Origin: Sanderia malayensis
Lineage: Eukaryota > Cnidaria > Scyphozoa > Semaeostomeae > Pelagiidae
Reading direction: 5' to 3'
Assembly: GCA_013076295.1 (NCBI GenBank)
Contig: RQOL01000699.1
Location: 1,054,001 to 1,118,000 of the forward strand
DNA: 64,000 nt
This document shows positions 41,605 through 56,300 of this stretch, one piece after another. The position numbers and the translations under genes are program-made. How positions within the stretch are numbered: position 1 is the stretch's first letter; the number at the start of each line of letters is the position of its first letter. Under the pieces are notes generated by a model, which did no database searches, was not told where the DNA came from, and saw only the letters and a program-made list of their open reading frames with translations.

Positions 41605-44301
41605 ATGACAGTAACCCCAAGATCAGGGAGCCAGTCACAGCAGCAAGGCTCCTCCCAAGAAGAAGGCAAGGACCCCCCAAATAAGCCCCCTACAGAATCT
41701 TCCTTTCATGGACCTGTAATCTGTGATGATGAGCTAGACAAAGGTCAGACAGAGTCAAAAATAAATAATCAGGTATGTTAGACATCATGTAATATGCATG
41801 TGAATATTTATACGGTTGATATTGTAGACTACACAGCAGTCTATGGACTATTGATACTGTATGACTGTATAGCATCAAACAACTAAATTATGTATGATTG
41901 AACCTTGATAAATTGACTTGCATGTCAATTGAGTTCCTGGATGTTTTAAGCATTTGTGAGTAACTTCTGATTATGAATGATTCAGGTTCTCATTTTTTGA
42001 AAAAATTGCTTTGCCTAGTGACCCATTAATGATCAACTCTACTGTAATATACTGTCAATTGCCTATAATATTGGAAGTATTGTCGTGTGCAAAATCACCA
42101 CAGATTGTTGTGTAGTCAATGTATTCTAGAGCAGACAGCTTTGGGGCGTTTTGGAACTACTGTGTATGGGGGTACCGTATGTGTGGGGGATGGGGGTACT
42201 GTGCATTTGAGGAGAGGAGGGGGTACTGTGTGTTTGAGGGAGAGGGGGCACTGTGTGTGTGAGGGGAGGAGGGGGTACTGTGACTGGTTTTGCATGTTTT
42301 CAGATGCATCAGATGGATAATGCTAATTGTGATGGTGCAGCACAACACCAGTAATTTCAAAAACATTGCATTGTAACGATTTTTCTTCATTTTAGACCAT
42401 TGAAGATGTTATTGAAAAAGTGGAAAATGTTCAGATTGACAAGGACAACCAGATTTTAGATTCTGACTTTGACGAGAACGGAGAGCCAGTCTACCCGAAA
42501 AATGAACTTGCTCGATTGGATGAAATGGTAAACAGGCCCAAGTGGGTTATCCCTGTGTTGCCGAATGGAGAACTGGAAGTCCTTCTTGAGGCTACCACCA
42601 AACTTGCTAAACAAGGTTAGTGACCAATGTTACCTAATTCCTTGTACTCTTATTGCAGTTTTCTTGCATTGTGGTTGCAGTGAAGCCCCAATGAGCCTAA
42701 CACTTTATCTGAAGATAAATCCATGTAAATCTCTTCTCATTCTGTTGCATGTTAGTAATGTACCAAGATAGGTTTATTGTTTTTTGTTAATGACTTTCAT
42801 GTATCATGGAATGCACTATGCCAATTGGGAAGAGACATACCGTAATGCTTTGATTAAACGACCAGCTTTGGTTCTGTGTGTTTCATATACAAGCCCCTCT
42901 AGAAGGGGTGTCTATTCGAGGGGGGCTTTTATTGAAAAAAAAATTTGAATAGGGGGGCGTTTAATCGAAGCATGATGGTATGCCTCTTGCATGTCAGTTA
43001 CCCAGAGTTTAGCTGTATCTAAAGTCCTTGCAGTGGACTTTAAGATACAAAAGACAGTTGTAAACTGTAACGCGTGTGAAAAACTAATGAAAGCAAAGTG
43101 AAGCTTGTGTTTTTGTGTCTTCCAGGCCTGGATGCGAAGAGTGAGAGCTGTCAACGATTCATCAGAGATGGTATGACCATTTCTTTCAACAAGATTTTTC
43201 TCGACGATGCTGTGAGCACGTGGAAGTTCGAAATTCATGTGAGTCCCTGTGTAACCTGAATAATTTCTAATGTGAATACCGTAATGCTTCAATTAATTTG
43301 ATAATTTGATGATTTGGGCGTTTATTAATTTGATATTTTAGGGGGGCCTTTATTTGAGGGGGGCGTTTAATCGAAGCATTACGGTAATAGATGCAGATGA
43401 TGGTAGTTTTTTATCTACGTTTATTGAGCTTAAGCACATCAAATATCTGCATCTAAGAACCTGCAGATTTCGTCTTATATGCGGGTTTTAACGATAATGA
43501 GTTTTCAAAATGTTTTGAGCGTTACTTGTCTTTGGATGAAGCGTTATCGCCGTCACACTTGAAGACAAACAATGCTCGAAATGTTGTGTACAGTCAAATC
43601 TGCATAGTTCGAACTCGTGTAATTCGAACTCTATCTAATTCGAACGAAATTATCCGTCCCTTCAAGGATTACTAATGAACCAACTCTTATAAAACAAGCC
43701 TTTATAATTCGAACTTTTTGTAATTCAAACATTTTCACGCTTCCACGGGGTGTTTGAATTAGACAGAGTTGACTGTATTTTCATCATCATATAGTACAGA
43801 AATGTATCGCTTGTTTTAGAAGCCCTCGTATAACGAGCCTGTCGATGCCCTAACTTGATTGTTTCGTCCCTTGAGCTGCTTCATGGTATACAGTGTGGCC
43901 TGCGTCGGTGTAAACCAACTGTAACCTGAATATACATCCTATATTTTGTATAAGCTATTTCTGGTCAGATGAAGCTCGTTATGCCGAGTTTCATCTTTGT
44001 GCTTGCCGATCGTGTTGGATGCTAAGGCGGATCAGCTGCGCTGGGTCGCTGTTGACTTGTATATATTAATAGTAATTGGTATTAATGCTAGATCAATCGA
44101 CATCGACGTTGATGTTGGAAGAAATGATAGATTATTGCGTGAGAGTTAGAATGGGCGGAAGACGTTTTAAGCTTAAGATGCAGGCACAAAGCACAGATGA
44201 CCACTCGTCTCAGGTCAAACATCAAGCTAATCATTGAGGATGTCCGTCTGTACCCCCCTCCTTTGCTGCAGAAGACAACATCACACGCACCAGGCCCTCT
44301 T

Positions 44302-44332
<31 letters not shown>

Positions 44333-47300
44333 CAAAGCCAGTGTAATGGAGTAGGCTCCAGGCCGCTAAGGCATATCGATTACACATGTTGAATTATTAG
44401 TTATCATTGATTTACTTGCTGAATACATGATCGTCCACTCCCTCAATCTTCCGCCTCGTTTAGTTTATATATTCACGGAAAGCAAAGGAACATTACAGGC
44501 AGTTTAGATCTAAATTGCTATATCAGCGAGTAGTGGGTGCCGTGCTGTATCAGCGAGTAGTGGGTAACGATTAGAAGTGATGCGATCCCCCTTTTTGACG
44601 AAAATTCTCTTCGTTGTATTGTAGAAATATATCATGAAGAACGCCGATAGACTGATCGAGCTTTGTGTTGTGAAACTCGATCAGGATTGGTTCCCCTTGC
44701 TGGATCTACTCGCCGTAGTCTTGGATCCAAAATCAAGGTTTGTTGTGTGTTTAATTTCTTACAATAATCACCCAGTAACAACCATTCACTAGTCGATCTT
44801 TAGAAGGCTTAGTGTGTCATATAACCGATACCTATGGGATCGATGGTTTTGTTCTTTGGGGACAGGTGTCTGTTGGTGTCTGTTGTATAGAGGTTGCTTT
44901 CGCAAGACAACAGTTTTGGGATAAAATTATCTGTCCGTTTTTGTTTAGGTGTTCGCTGTATAGAGCTGCTCTTCATGGCATTTATTGTTGTGAGCAGCAG
45001 TAGTACCTGGGCCCCCGTCCTGTTCCCCCAAGCTGCGTATGTTTGTTGGTGATTTCGGATCCTCGCCAGGGGGGTTAGTTAATTACCTATGATTCTTATA
45101 TGCCTGCTTTTCTGCATAATAGGTTCCATCAGTACAATGCAACGAGAACGTCGGAGACAGTTGTGGCCAACGATGAGAGCAAAACGTATTTTGCAAAATC
45201 GTCCGACCACAGGCAGCCCAGAGTAAGTTTTGCTTTTCAAACATTTATGTCAGCAAGCACAGTGGAATCCAATCAAATGAGCCTTGAAGAGAACCCCAAA
45301 GCATGTATTTCGCTGAACCAGGGAGCTCTTTAAGTCAAGTAGATTATCTTACCGTATTACCGTATTAAACGCCCTAGGCGTTAACTAGAGAAAATGCGTT
45401 ATGTAAAGGGTTTGACACGTGGGGAGCTTTTGATTGATAACGATATGCAATTCTATCTACCCAAGAACATAGCTCGTCTCTACATGTCGTTATCGATAGT
45501 ATGGTTATTCGTGTTCATGTTTTTCCTTTCAGGGTTGGCTGGTGGATCTCGTTAATCGGTTTGGCAACTTAGGTGGCTTCGATAAGCTGAAGAAGAGAAT
45601 CTGCGATTGTGGAAATATTAATATTCCTGTCATCTGTGCGCAGATAAGGTGATACATTAGCTTCTATTGTATGTATGACAGCTTTATATGCTGTTGGTTG
45701 TCGAAGGGTAGCTACACAGCCATATTTGCGGACTGTTGATACGTATGACTATATAGCAGTGTATGGACTGTTGATACGTATGACTATATAGCATCTAGTG
45801 GACTCTTGGTACTGGAAGACTATACATCATCTTATGGAGTCTTGGAGTTCTACGGCCGTTAGAACCATATTACTACTTCAAGCGTAATTGGTGTTGAATA
45901 CTAATTTCTTTGTCTGTTTTCATCTTAGACCTTTTGGCCAATGTGCAGAGTTTCTTACTTTGAAGACGATCGAAGATTCGCTCATGCCTTGCGTGGTAGG
46001 AAACAACAGAATCAGCACTCCTTTTCTATGCAGTTGAACTTTGAGCCTGATTATGTTGAATGCGATATTATTTGCTATATGTGTTGACAATTTTAGCTTG
46101 TTATCAAGAAATATATGGAAGATCTCACCGACGAAGAATTGAAAAAAGAATCAAAACAAGAGTCGAAAAACGAAGTCATCTCCACTATCATTCGAGTAAG
46201 TAGAGCTGATTAGATAATCAGAATTGACAGCTGTTTCCTACCTCAGCTCATTAAGTGAGCTAGCGTATATAAACTTCATTTTATTGTTTTAAGAATAAAG
46301 AATAAACACGAAAGTTTTATTCTTTTCATAATGAAATGAAGTTTCTGGTGATTTTATTTGTTATCAAACTTGTTGCCCGAGCACAAATATTTACAAGCAT
46401 TTGTTTTACTCCATCGACTGGATTAACCGTTAGCTACGCCTGTCTGTTCGTGACAAGTTTTGCTGCAAAAAACTAGCAAGCTTGACCCGTTTATTGAATT
46501 AAGGATTTTAACATTTGTATATCAAGCTTAGAAGACCTTCTCCCCTACTTCTTGCCCCCTCCTGTCTCTCCCCCCTCTCTCTCTGTGTAAATTCATGTGC
46601 TTTTTGTCTTCTCCCCGCAGAGCATGAAGAATTTTGCAGCTCGACTACAAGATCAAGAGGAGTTTTGCAAACAGCTTGAAAAACTCAGGCTGCAAATGAT
46701 ATTAAGGCAAGCATATATTGCTAGCTCTTTATTAATGCTGTTCGTATGCAACTGGGTCTGCATCCAACCCTGTTTCAGTAATGGTCTGTAGAAACCTCAC
46801 GACACTGTCCATATAATCCTTGTATGTGTTATTTCTTTCACATAGACTTTTGCAAGTTTCTTCGTTCAATGGAAAAATGAATGCTCTGAATGAGGTATAC
46901 ACTTCTTGCTGTATTACTATTTGAAATTTTGAAACTGCATACAAATATGCCTGTTTCTTTTTTCCACACCTTATAATATTGTAGCGGTAACGGATGTCTG
47001 TCGCAAAGGCGTCCAGGGGTGAACCTTTGTAAACATGTTTCCGAGATCTGCCCCCTCTGTTTTTTTCCAAAACCAATCATAAATGTTTCCAGTAGCGTGT
47101 ATATTTGTAATATCTACTTTGTTTCTCGAAATTCGTTTTGGTTTTCGAGATATTTCAACTTTTCGAAAATTCTTCCATCCTTTGTTTTCGCTTAATATCT
47201 GCTTTGTGTTACTTGAAGTTTGTCTTTTGAAGCTCCACTTGTATGCTCGGGTTTGTTTACATATAGCGGCATATCGTTCTATTGTTAATAACTTTGTCTT

Positions 47301-50300
47301 TTTTCTTTCGTAGATAAACAGGGTGATAAGCAATGTATCGTATCTCAGCCACAGACATCATGGCTATGATGATATTGAGTATCTAACGGTTGAAATGGTT
47401 GCCGTAAGTTGTCTTATGATTTTCAACAATCCAACCTCGTCTTGTTCCATCCATCTTCTTTTATCATCTCCATCCTTCTATTTCTTCTTTGGTTGTCTTT
47501 CTTTTTTCACCTAACTTTGAATCTTCTGATCTACTTTGTCTGTGGAGCTCGTTCCTCCTGTAGCTTTCTTGTAGGTTTCTAATCTCCCAATCTATTGCAT
47601 TTTCACATCTTTATACTAAACCATTTCCATTTATCTCTCAGTCAGATGGAAAGCTAACCTAACATACTTGTTTTATTTAGGAGTGGCTGCAGGAAAACAA
47701 TGTACTTGCAGTTGTTCTGAAGGATAACCTTCATCAGCCTCAGGTAAGCAATCATCAAAATTTGATATTCTTGCCCCATAGAGACCAGTCACAACACATT
47801 GCTTTCTAGCAGAAATTTCTATAGCATGGTGGTAGTCTCTCGTCCCAACTTAATCAACTCTTGTTATTAATATATTTGATCTTTTATTACATATTAGTAC
47901 GTGGAGAAATTGGACAAGATAATCAGGTTTTCAATCAAAGTAAAGACCCTGACGTTAAACGACCTCGATACGATCTGGAACGCACAGGTATGTTTACTAC
48001 CTTTATCCCCCCAGGGGGGTATTAATGTATCTTATTCTTTTTTTCGTATATAGTAGACTCTCCCTATCTCCTTATCCCTATCTCGAACCAATTCTTCAGG
48101 CCCTTGGAGGCTCGAGCTATTCAGAGTCGACTGCATCTTGCAACTACAGTAAAAACCCGTATATAAGAACTTGCGAATTGCAGCTTGCTTTTAAGAACAA
48201 TATTGTTTCTTCTATTGTTTTCAATAGTAATGACAGCCCAGCCTAGTGGTTCCTCAATCCATTGGTTCTTATATGTAGGGTGTTACTGTCTATTAACTAC
48301 TTGAAGTCTAAGGTATCTGCATCTATAGGCTAAGCGTATCTTATTTTACCATATATAACAGAATCAGAGCTCTTTGCCAGCAATAATATATGCTATAATG
48401 ATTGACTCTTTTTATCTTGCTTCTCTAGATTGGGAAACACGAGGCAATTGTGAAGAATGTTCATGATCTTCTTGCAAAGCTCGCCTGGGATTTCTCAGCC
48501 GAACAGCTTGATCATCTTTTTGCGAGATTCCAGGTAATTGTGATGTATTTACCTAGGATAATCCCAAACCTTATTCCCACTGCAATAACTCTACACTACT
48601 TGATGTGCTGTGTGGTGAGAGGTACTACTTGAGTCTCCATGCTAGCTGCTTTGCAGTTTTCAAACAGGAACGAACACAGGCTTTCAAGGTTGACTATGCG
48701 GTATAGCATACCTGTGTATCGAGTCTTGTTTCGAATATTCCGACTGTTGCTTTTTTAGGCCAGTTGGAAAGAGGCGAACAAAAAACAACAAGAAAAGCTG
48801 CTTGAATTGATTCGAAGACTCGCTGAAGACGACAAAGAGGGAGTCATTGCACACAAGGTACTTTAATCGGAGAAACTTTCGCGGGAAGAAACTTTCGCGA
48901 TTTTCGCGTTTTTGGCCAAAATTCGCGAAAGTTCATTGCGCGAAATTTTCTAAAACATGAAATTCGCGAAAGTTTATTCTTGATAAAAATTTCAAAATTG
49001 GAAATTCGCGAAATTTATGAAAAAGTTTCACTTTGAATAAAAAATACTTCAAGGTTTCTGTTTAAAGTTTCTGTTCAGACTTGGAATTCGCGAAAGTTTA
49101 TTCTCGCAAAATATCCGATTTTGCCTAAAACGCGAAAGTTGATTCCAGAAATTTCGCGTTTTTTTCGCCTCGCGAAAGTTTCTTCCCGCGAAAGTTTCTC
49201 CGATTAAAGTAAGCAAGACTCGATTCCAACCACTGTAGCAATTGTATAGCCCCCTGAAAATAGACCCAGACGCATAGGTTTTCAATGGTGTGTGCTTGAA
49301 GAAGCCGGGTGTACGCTTCAATTGAGTTGATTGTCTTGCAGGTTTTGGGTTTGCTGTGGCATTTGGCACACAGTGATGATCTTCCAACTGATATCATGGA
49401 CCAAGCATTGGTGGCTCATATTAAGATTCTTGACTTCAGTTGCTCTCAGGTTAGTTTGAAGATTTAACGAGGTTAATTCACGGACCATGGGCTTTGTAGG
49501 TTGTCTTTCTCGCACTGTAACTTTTGTTGTCTTTTTCTAAGACCCAAGATCGTGACAATCTCAAACTGGAATGGATTAATCACTGTTTGGACGAGCTTCG
49601 CAAAGGACGATGGGTCATCCCGGCACTCAAGCAAATCAAAGCAATCTGTGAGCTCTTCTACGAGGTGAGATTTCTCTGACGTCACTAACTGATATACGTC
49701 CAATCTGCATCCATGTGGCTTCTGATTTTTCGCCCACGGTGTGCTCTGTCGGAATGAAGCATGCTGATTGGATGTGTCTTTCAATCCCGGCATGCTTTTG
49801 TCGTTGTTTTAAGTGCAATTGAGTCTCGATATGAAGAACCCCTTGTCTCTCCCCTTCTTTCATGCTACGAATTTTACGCCAATTACTAGACTCATTACAT
49901 TGCGTCCTAGTGTTTTTTCTCATTCCTTCGCTCTACCAAGCGAAATACAGGGACGTAATGTAATGAGTCTAGCCAATTACAGTAAGGCCCTGCAATTAAG
50001 AAGCATGCTTGTCAGGTTTATCCCTGTTGTTTACAAGGATATCTTATTGTTTTTCTATTGTTCTTCTGAGCCTGAAAGTTCTTATAAGTGGTTTTTTATT
50101 TGTGAGGCCTCACTGTATCTTGAACTGCTTTACAATAAGAGTTTGTCCTCGGTATAGCGCGTCTCTGATATAACGAATCACTGTTTAGTTTCTGTTAAAG
50201 GCCCGTTGTGTCGGTGTTTACAAGTATCTACGTCTTTGTTGTACGCAGTTGTACATGCTCATATAGTTATGCTTGTATTTGTATCAATTCTTTAGGGATA

Positions 50301-53300
50301 TGGTCAAATGCAGAACCCTCATGTTCAGTATAGAAATGTCGTCATCGAGAGAATGCAGAATAGACACGGAATGGTAAACCTCGTCGCTGAAAATCTCTCC
50401 GTTTACATGGAGAATATCAGAGACATGGTGAAAGGTATGCTACCACCCGTACTACCCCCTTCGATTTTGTTACCTGCCGGCTTAAATCAACCTGACTCGC
50501 TCTTTGAAACGGGGGATAGTGTAGGACGTCGCTGGTGCTATGCTCTCTGACTACGTTCTTTACACTTGTATTGCTGGCTAGTTGATTCATTTTGCTTTCA
50601 TGCTGTCTTACACGTGTTTGTTGTCTCTTTCAGCCGACCCAAACATCAATCCAGAGACACTCGCCCTAGACGGTAGATATACGCATGCCCATCAAATTCA
50701 AGAAAGATTGAATTTTCTTAGGTATTTACCCTCTGTTTATTTAATTATGTGGTCATGTCTTCATTATCAGGTTGTTTATTTTCGAAGTTATTTTTTCTCC
50801 CGTCTGTCCTCCTGTTTCTCCGTCACTCTTCGTTTGTTTATCATTTGTTGAAATTTCTTTTTGAAAGGTTTATTTTGAACGATGGAAAGCTGTGGCTTTG
50901 CGAACCACAAGCAAAGCAGGTTTGTTAATTGTCTAATTAATCTTCATATATTTGGAATTATTCCTTAAAATCCACTTGTAGATTTAGTGCAATTTGCACT
51001 CTTTGTTGTTCATGTTTCCCTTGTTTATAATATACCGGTTTGTGTCTGTTAAATTTTTAATTGAAGTCCATGTTTTTGTATTTATAGATTTGGATATGTT
51101 TAGCTGTACACTGTGTCTTTCCCTGTGACATGGATATCTGTTTCAAATGGTTCTCTAAGGTATTAGCTTATTAATTTGTTATTAACTTTTTTCTCACATG
51201 GACAGAAAGACATTACAAGACTTTTACTTAAATTTGTCTGTCTCTTGGGAGCTTTGGGTCTGATCATTGTTGCATTTTTGCTCCTCTTGGGAATTGTGGT
51301 TATTTGAAACATCTTTTTATTACATCGTAGGTTATGAGCGATGATCCTGATCTCGATCCAGAGATATGCAAACAGTTTTTCGAAGAGAATGTCTTAGCAC
51401 TGGAAGCAAGCAAACTTAATGAACACGGATTGAGGTAATTAGCATGTATATTTTTACTTCGAGTTTCATTCTTAGCTCCTTCAGTTTTCTTCCTCTCCCT
51501 CCTTTTATTTTTTTAATTTTCTTAGTCTTCTAATTCATAAACGTCTTTGTAGCATCTTTTGCCTGCCAGCTTTTCTGGTCCTTTTAGTTTCTTTAGTTTT
51601 TTAGCTCTTCTATTTTTGAGTTTTTCAAGCTCATCCAGTCTTCTAATTCTTCTAGTCCTTATAATTCCTCCAGCTTTTTTTATTATTCTTTAGCTCCTTA
51701 GCTTCTTTAGTTCTTCTATCTTTGATTTCAATATATACATATCTAAAGATTGTTTGAGAGCACTCTTAAACGCCGGCACATCTAAATACTAAGATAATAA
51801 GATTTTCCTTCCTCATCTGTTTTGTTTTTTGTTCTGCAGGTGCTTTGAAAGGTTTTTCAAATATGTAAATACTAAAGAGGGAGTTTTAACAAAGAAAAGA
51901 AATGGTTCCTATGTGCTCGAGAAAACCCAACTCATTGGATATGATTACTTGTGGCAGGTACAAAGCATTCCCTATCTCATTTTCCAATTTAATTAATATG
52001 TTTTACAGCAGTTTGAATTCTGCTTTACCTACTTGATAAACATTTTAGATATTAAACATTGATGAAAGTTCCCAGTATTTCACTTTGAGTATACCTTAAC
52101 ACTGTATGGTTTCTCAGGTGCTTGTGAGCTGGCTTTAAATCATTATCATTATCTGCTTTTCAGATCATCTTGAATGCTAACCACGAAATAGCGAGCTGTG
52201 CAATTGAGATACTGAAAGAGATTTATACGAATCTTGGCTCTGATCTAAGGACAAAACCGGTATGCAGATTTCATTGCTAACAATTCAAGTAGTATACTAT
52301 AATAAGAATAGAAGTTCATCATGCCATGAGCGCGAGTGTTTATGAGCGTTGCGTTTGTAGAGATGCTCATAAACCCCCCTGTTCATGACACGATATACTT
52401 TTATTCTTTTTACGGCAATGACTGGACAGGCATACGCAAGCATATTCACAAAGTGATGTATTTAGAGCGTAAAATGTATACTATGAAGCAATCTAAGGGC
52501 TTGGTCGTTAAGTACACCAGACAGTTATCTACACGGACAGTTGGTTATTATGATGCCATTTCATACACGTACACACTTTTTATACGTACACCTTAACTTA
52601 TGTTGAACTATGATCTATTTTCAGTTCGATATCCACGATAAGTTTATCAAGAACTGCATGAATCGTCTCAACCCATCCTACGAAGCACTGAACAAGGAGC
52701 CTGTTAATAAAGCTGTTGTCAAAGAAGAAGCAAGGAAGACTGTGCTCTGTTTGACCACCTTGAAAGAATATGTTGCCGAATGTGATAATTGCTATCCAGA
52801 CGAGCGTGCTTATCTGCCGCATGAAAGGTATGGCTTCAATTGATATACGGGTCTCCGTGTTCTTGTCATTTTGCAGTTGAAAGTCAATGTGAAAAGAACT
52901 GGTGCACGGGAGCTAGTCATGTCGAATCTTGCGTCTGCATGCGTCTCATATATTGCCGTTCTATTAAGCCCCAAATTGCATAAAGATGCTGAGACAGGGC
53001 TAATCTCAATAGATAACAACATATTAGAAGTTCAGGGATGTTTAACAGAAATATAAACAAGTACTTATCTGAAATATAAACAAGTACTTATCTGAAATAT
53101 AAACAAGTACTTATTGGAAGTATATAGCTACAGGTACTTTGTCATTTCCTAATATAATTATGCACTTCAGTGTGGATAAACTATAATGTAAATGCAGTGT
53201 ATCCATGCACCAGATATCCGGTTCTTTGCTTTCCAGTTTGTTGCAAAGGAGGGCTCACAATATTGAGGGTAAATGTACAACGAGGCGGTTTATCAAGGGA

Positions 53301-56300
53301 CCAGGTTTTTCGTTCATTGCATAGGGAAGCTCGTCACTCAAAGGGCTGCCCCATTGAGACCCCACTGCAATAGATCCCACTGCAATAGATCCCATTGCAA
53401 TAGATCCCAATGCTTGTTGTTGTAGCAAACACTGATATTTCTTTGATCACAGGGCATGCCGTGGAAAGCACGTCACATTGTACATTCGCTTCTCCCCGCA
53501 AGCGAGGCAGTCAGAGGACTTTGAAATCTGGTCACACAAGAACGAATCGATAGCCGGTGTACGACGTCACATCTACAACCGCTTAAAGATGTCACCACTG
53601 AGCGTGAAACTCGACCTGCACTGCAACGGGGAAGCGTTGAATGGCGCGGATGATCGAAGACTCGTTGGACACATTCCACTGAGAGATAGAACCGTAAGAA
53701 CAGCCATTGTGTATACGCTTTTTACAATTTATCGCTTGCCAGCTAATATTGATAGAACAATAGTTTGATTTTGCATCTAGCTTATTTTTCAAATACAATA
53801 AGCTATTGTTTCTTATGCTGGAGAGTAACGAGTGGAAAACTTTGAGAATATTTACGATCATTTAATAAGATTTATCCAGCATGTTGCTCATGCAATACTG
53901 ATAATATATTTTACCATATTATTATGCGGTGTTCCTTCTAAGCTAAGCCACCTGCCTATATCAATACAGTGCAGACAATGCAACTCATACAGATCCTTAC
54001 AGTTTACAAGTATATTGCCTTCCAGCTGATATTTATAGAACAGTAGCTGGACTTTGCATCCAGCCTAGTGTTCAAATACAATAAGCTGTTTCCTTTATTG
54101 TTTTGAGTAAACATGTCAACCTGGAGTACCTTAATTCATTTGTTTTTGTGCGCTTATTTTACTGTAATGACTGGTCGATCATTAATTTTGTATCATTGCA
54201 TCTCTTAACAGATAATCACTGTTAAGCTTGGAGCGGTTGGAGGTAGCCCCCCGTCTTCACCTGACTCTTCTTCAGATGGTTCACCACCGTCGACCCCCCG
54301 ACCTGGCGATGGGCCTAATCCAGAAGCAGAACAGTGCTTGCCCGGAGTGGTATGTAGTATCATTTTACCTCGAATATCTTTATTTCTTGATTGGCTTGCC
54401 ATATCTCTTGGGCTTGTCACTTTAATTCCGTTTTGGTCTCTTACTTGTCACGTTTGACGCTCTTGCAATAACCTCATACATCCTCTTTGCATCTCTCTTA
54501 CATCCTCCTTACATCTCTTTTACATCCTCTTTGCATCTCTCTTACATCCTCCTTACATCTCTTTTACATCCTCTTTGCATCTCTCTTACATCCTCTTTGC
54601 ATCTCTCTTACATTCTCTTTGCATCTCTCTTACATCCTCTTTGCACCTCTCCTTATATCGTCTTTGTTTTAATTCTTTACCATATACAAAGCTGACATTC
54701 TCGTGCTATTTCATTTCTTTAGATTATGTCGAAAATGAAATTCGCAAATTCCCTTTTCGTTCTTGGTGATCTCGGAATGAAACACAAGATTCCAGAGCTT
54801 CGGGACATATCCTTGAGTCTTCTGAATATTATTCCATCTGGTAAGTGTATATGCCTGGTAGGTCGAGAGGTGCTCGCTGCTATAAGGCAGTAGTTAAATG
54901 ATGCCCCACTGTACTCTGCAACTGTGTTATCTCCGATAGTAATAAAGGGCTTTATCTTGTTTTCAGATGTTGACACGATTCGCAAGATAAAGATGATTTG
55001 CCAAGACCGGGTTATGAAAGGATCGAATTCAAAGATTAGCCTCGATTTGTTGTTCTTCACGCCGTCTCCCATCCACGTACTTTACAATTTGCAGGTCAGT
55101 ATAAGCACCCGTCCAGCGCATTACCTGCTTGTTAAAGTCAACGTATATTACGACTTCAGTCGGGGGGTAACGTCAGATGATTATGAACTGATGCACACGA
55201 AGAAATGTGTTTATTACGCACTGTTATGGACATGCGAAGATTGATAAACTTTGTTTTATCCCCCCTGAAATGCTCCAACAATATATTGTCAACGTTGCAT
55301 CGTTTTGCTGTTGTTCGGGGGCAATGTTCATCGTTTTGTTTCCTTTTCAGGTTATATATTCCTTGTTGATGCCCGCTGCTCAGCCTGCGAGTGAAGCATC
55401 TTCAAGTTTCCAGGTTTTTTATCACGAAATTCCAGCTCATTTCCAGACATTTTTGTTCGCTTTGTTGAGAGAGAAACAGACTGTGAATTGATTCTGTAAT
55501 TCATGCTATTTTTATTTTTAGCACGATTTTATTCTGGCTGGTGGGATTAAAGCTGTCTTAAATATGTTAACAAAGAACACGTTCCTTTTGAACTCAGACA
55601 CGTTGATAAGAAGGTAAGAATTTCATTCTTCCAACATTTCAATCTTCCAACAATTTTTTTGCATGTTTTAACACATTCATACCTTCATATACCAAATCTA
55701 CAAATTTGCTTTGCGTTTACGCTTGCAATAACATAGGCTGTAATACCAAAAAGCTGATGTGTTATGTGTCTTACTAGAGTGAAACCTCCTTATAACGGAC
55801 AGCTAGTTGTTGCTATGCCATGCTTTGCTGTGGCATGCTACAATGCCAATCGTACACTTGATGGGTTACCGAATATTTCTGCACCTCCTGAAATGTTAAT
55901 AGATCCAATATCAACCTAGACTCACTACATTGCGTCCCTGTGCCTCGCTCGTTTTTGTCTCTCTCGCTCATTTTTGTCTTGCCCTGTTTCAACAGGAACG
56001 CAATCTAGTGGATCTAATATTAACCCACCCGTAGAATGAATTGCTTCTTTTCGTTCATGTTATTGACAATCTCCTGAAATGATTTTCAGGTCAGCATTTC
56101 AGACCCTGTTGAAGATTGCCAAATTGCTCTTCACCGTCATCAGCTACGCTCAGGTCGCCATTGTCGCCGAAGCACTGAAGAAGGACTCTGGGAAGGAGCT
56201 CACCGTTACTGCGCAGCAACACGGGGCTGCCGTCGTATTGCAGCAAGCGCTGCAACAAATTCCCAACCCTTGTCACGAATGCGTGCTGAGAAGTGTCGCC

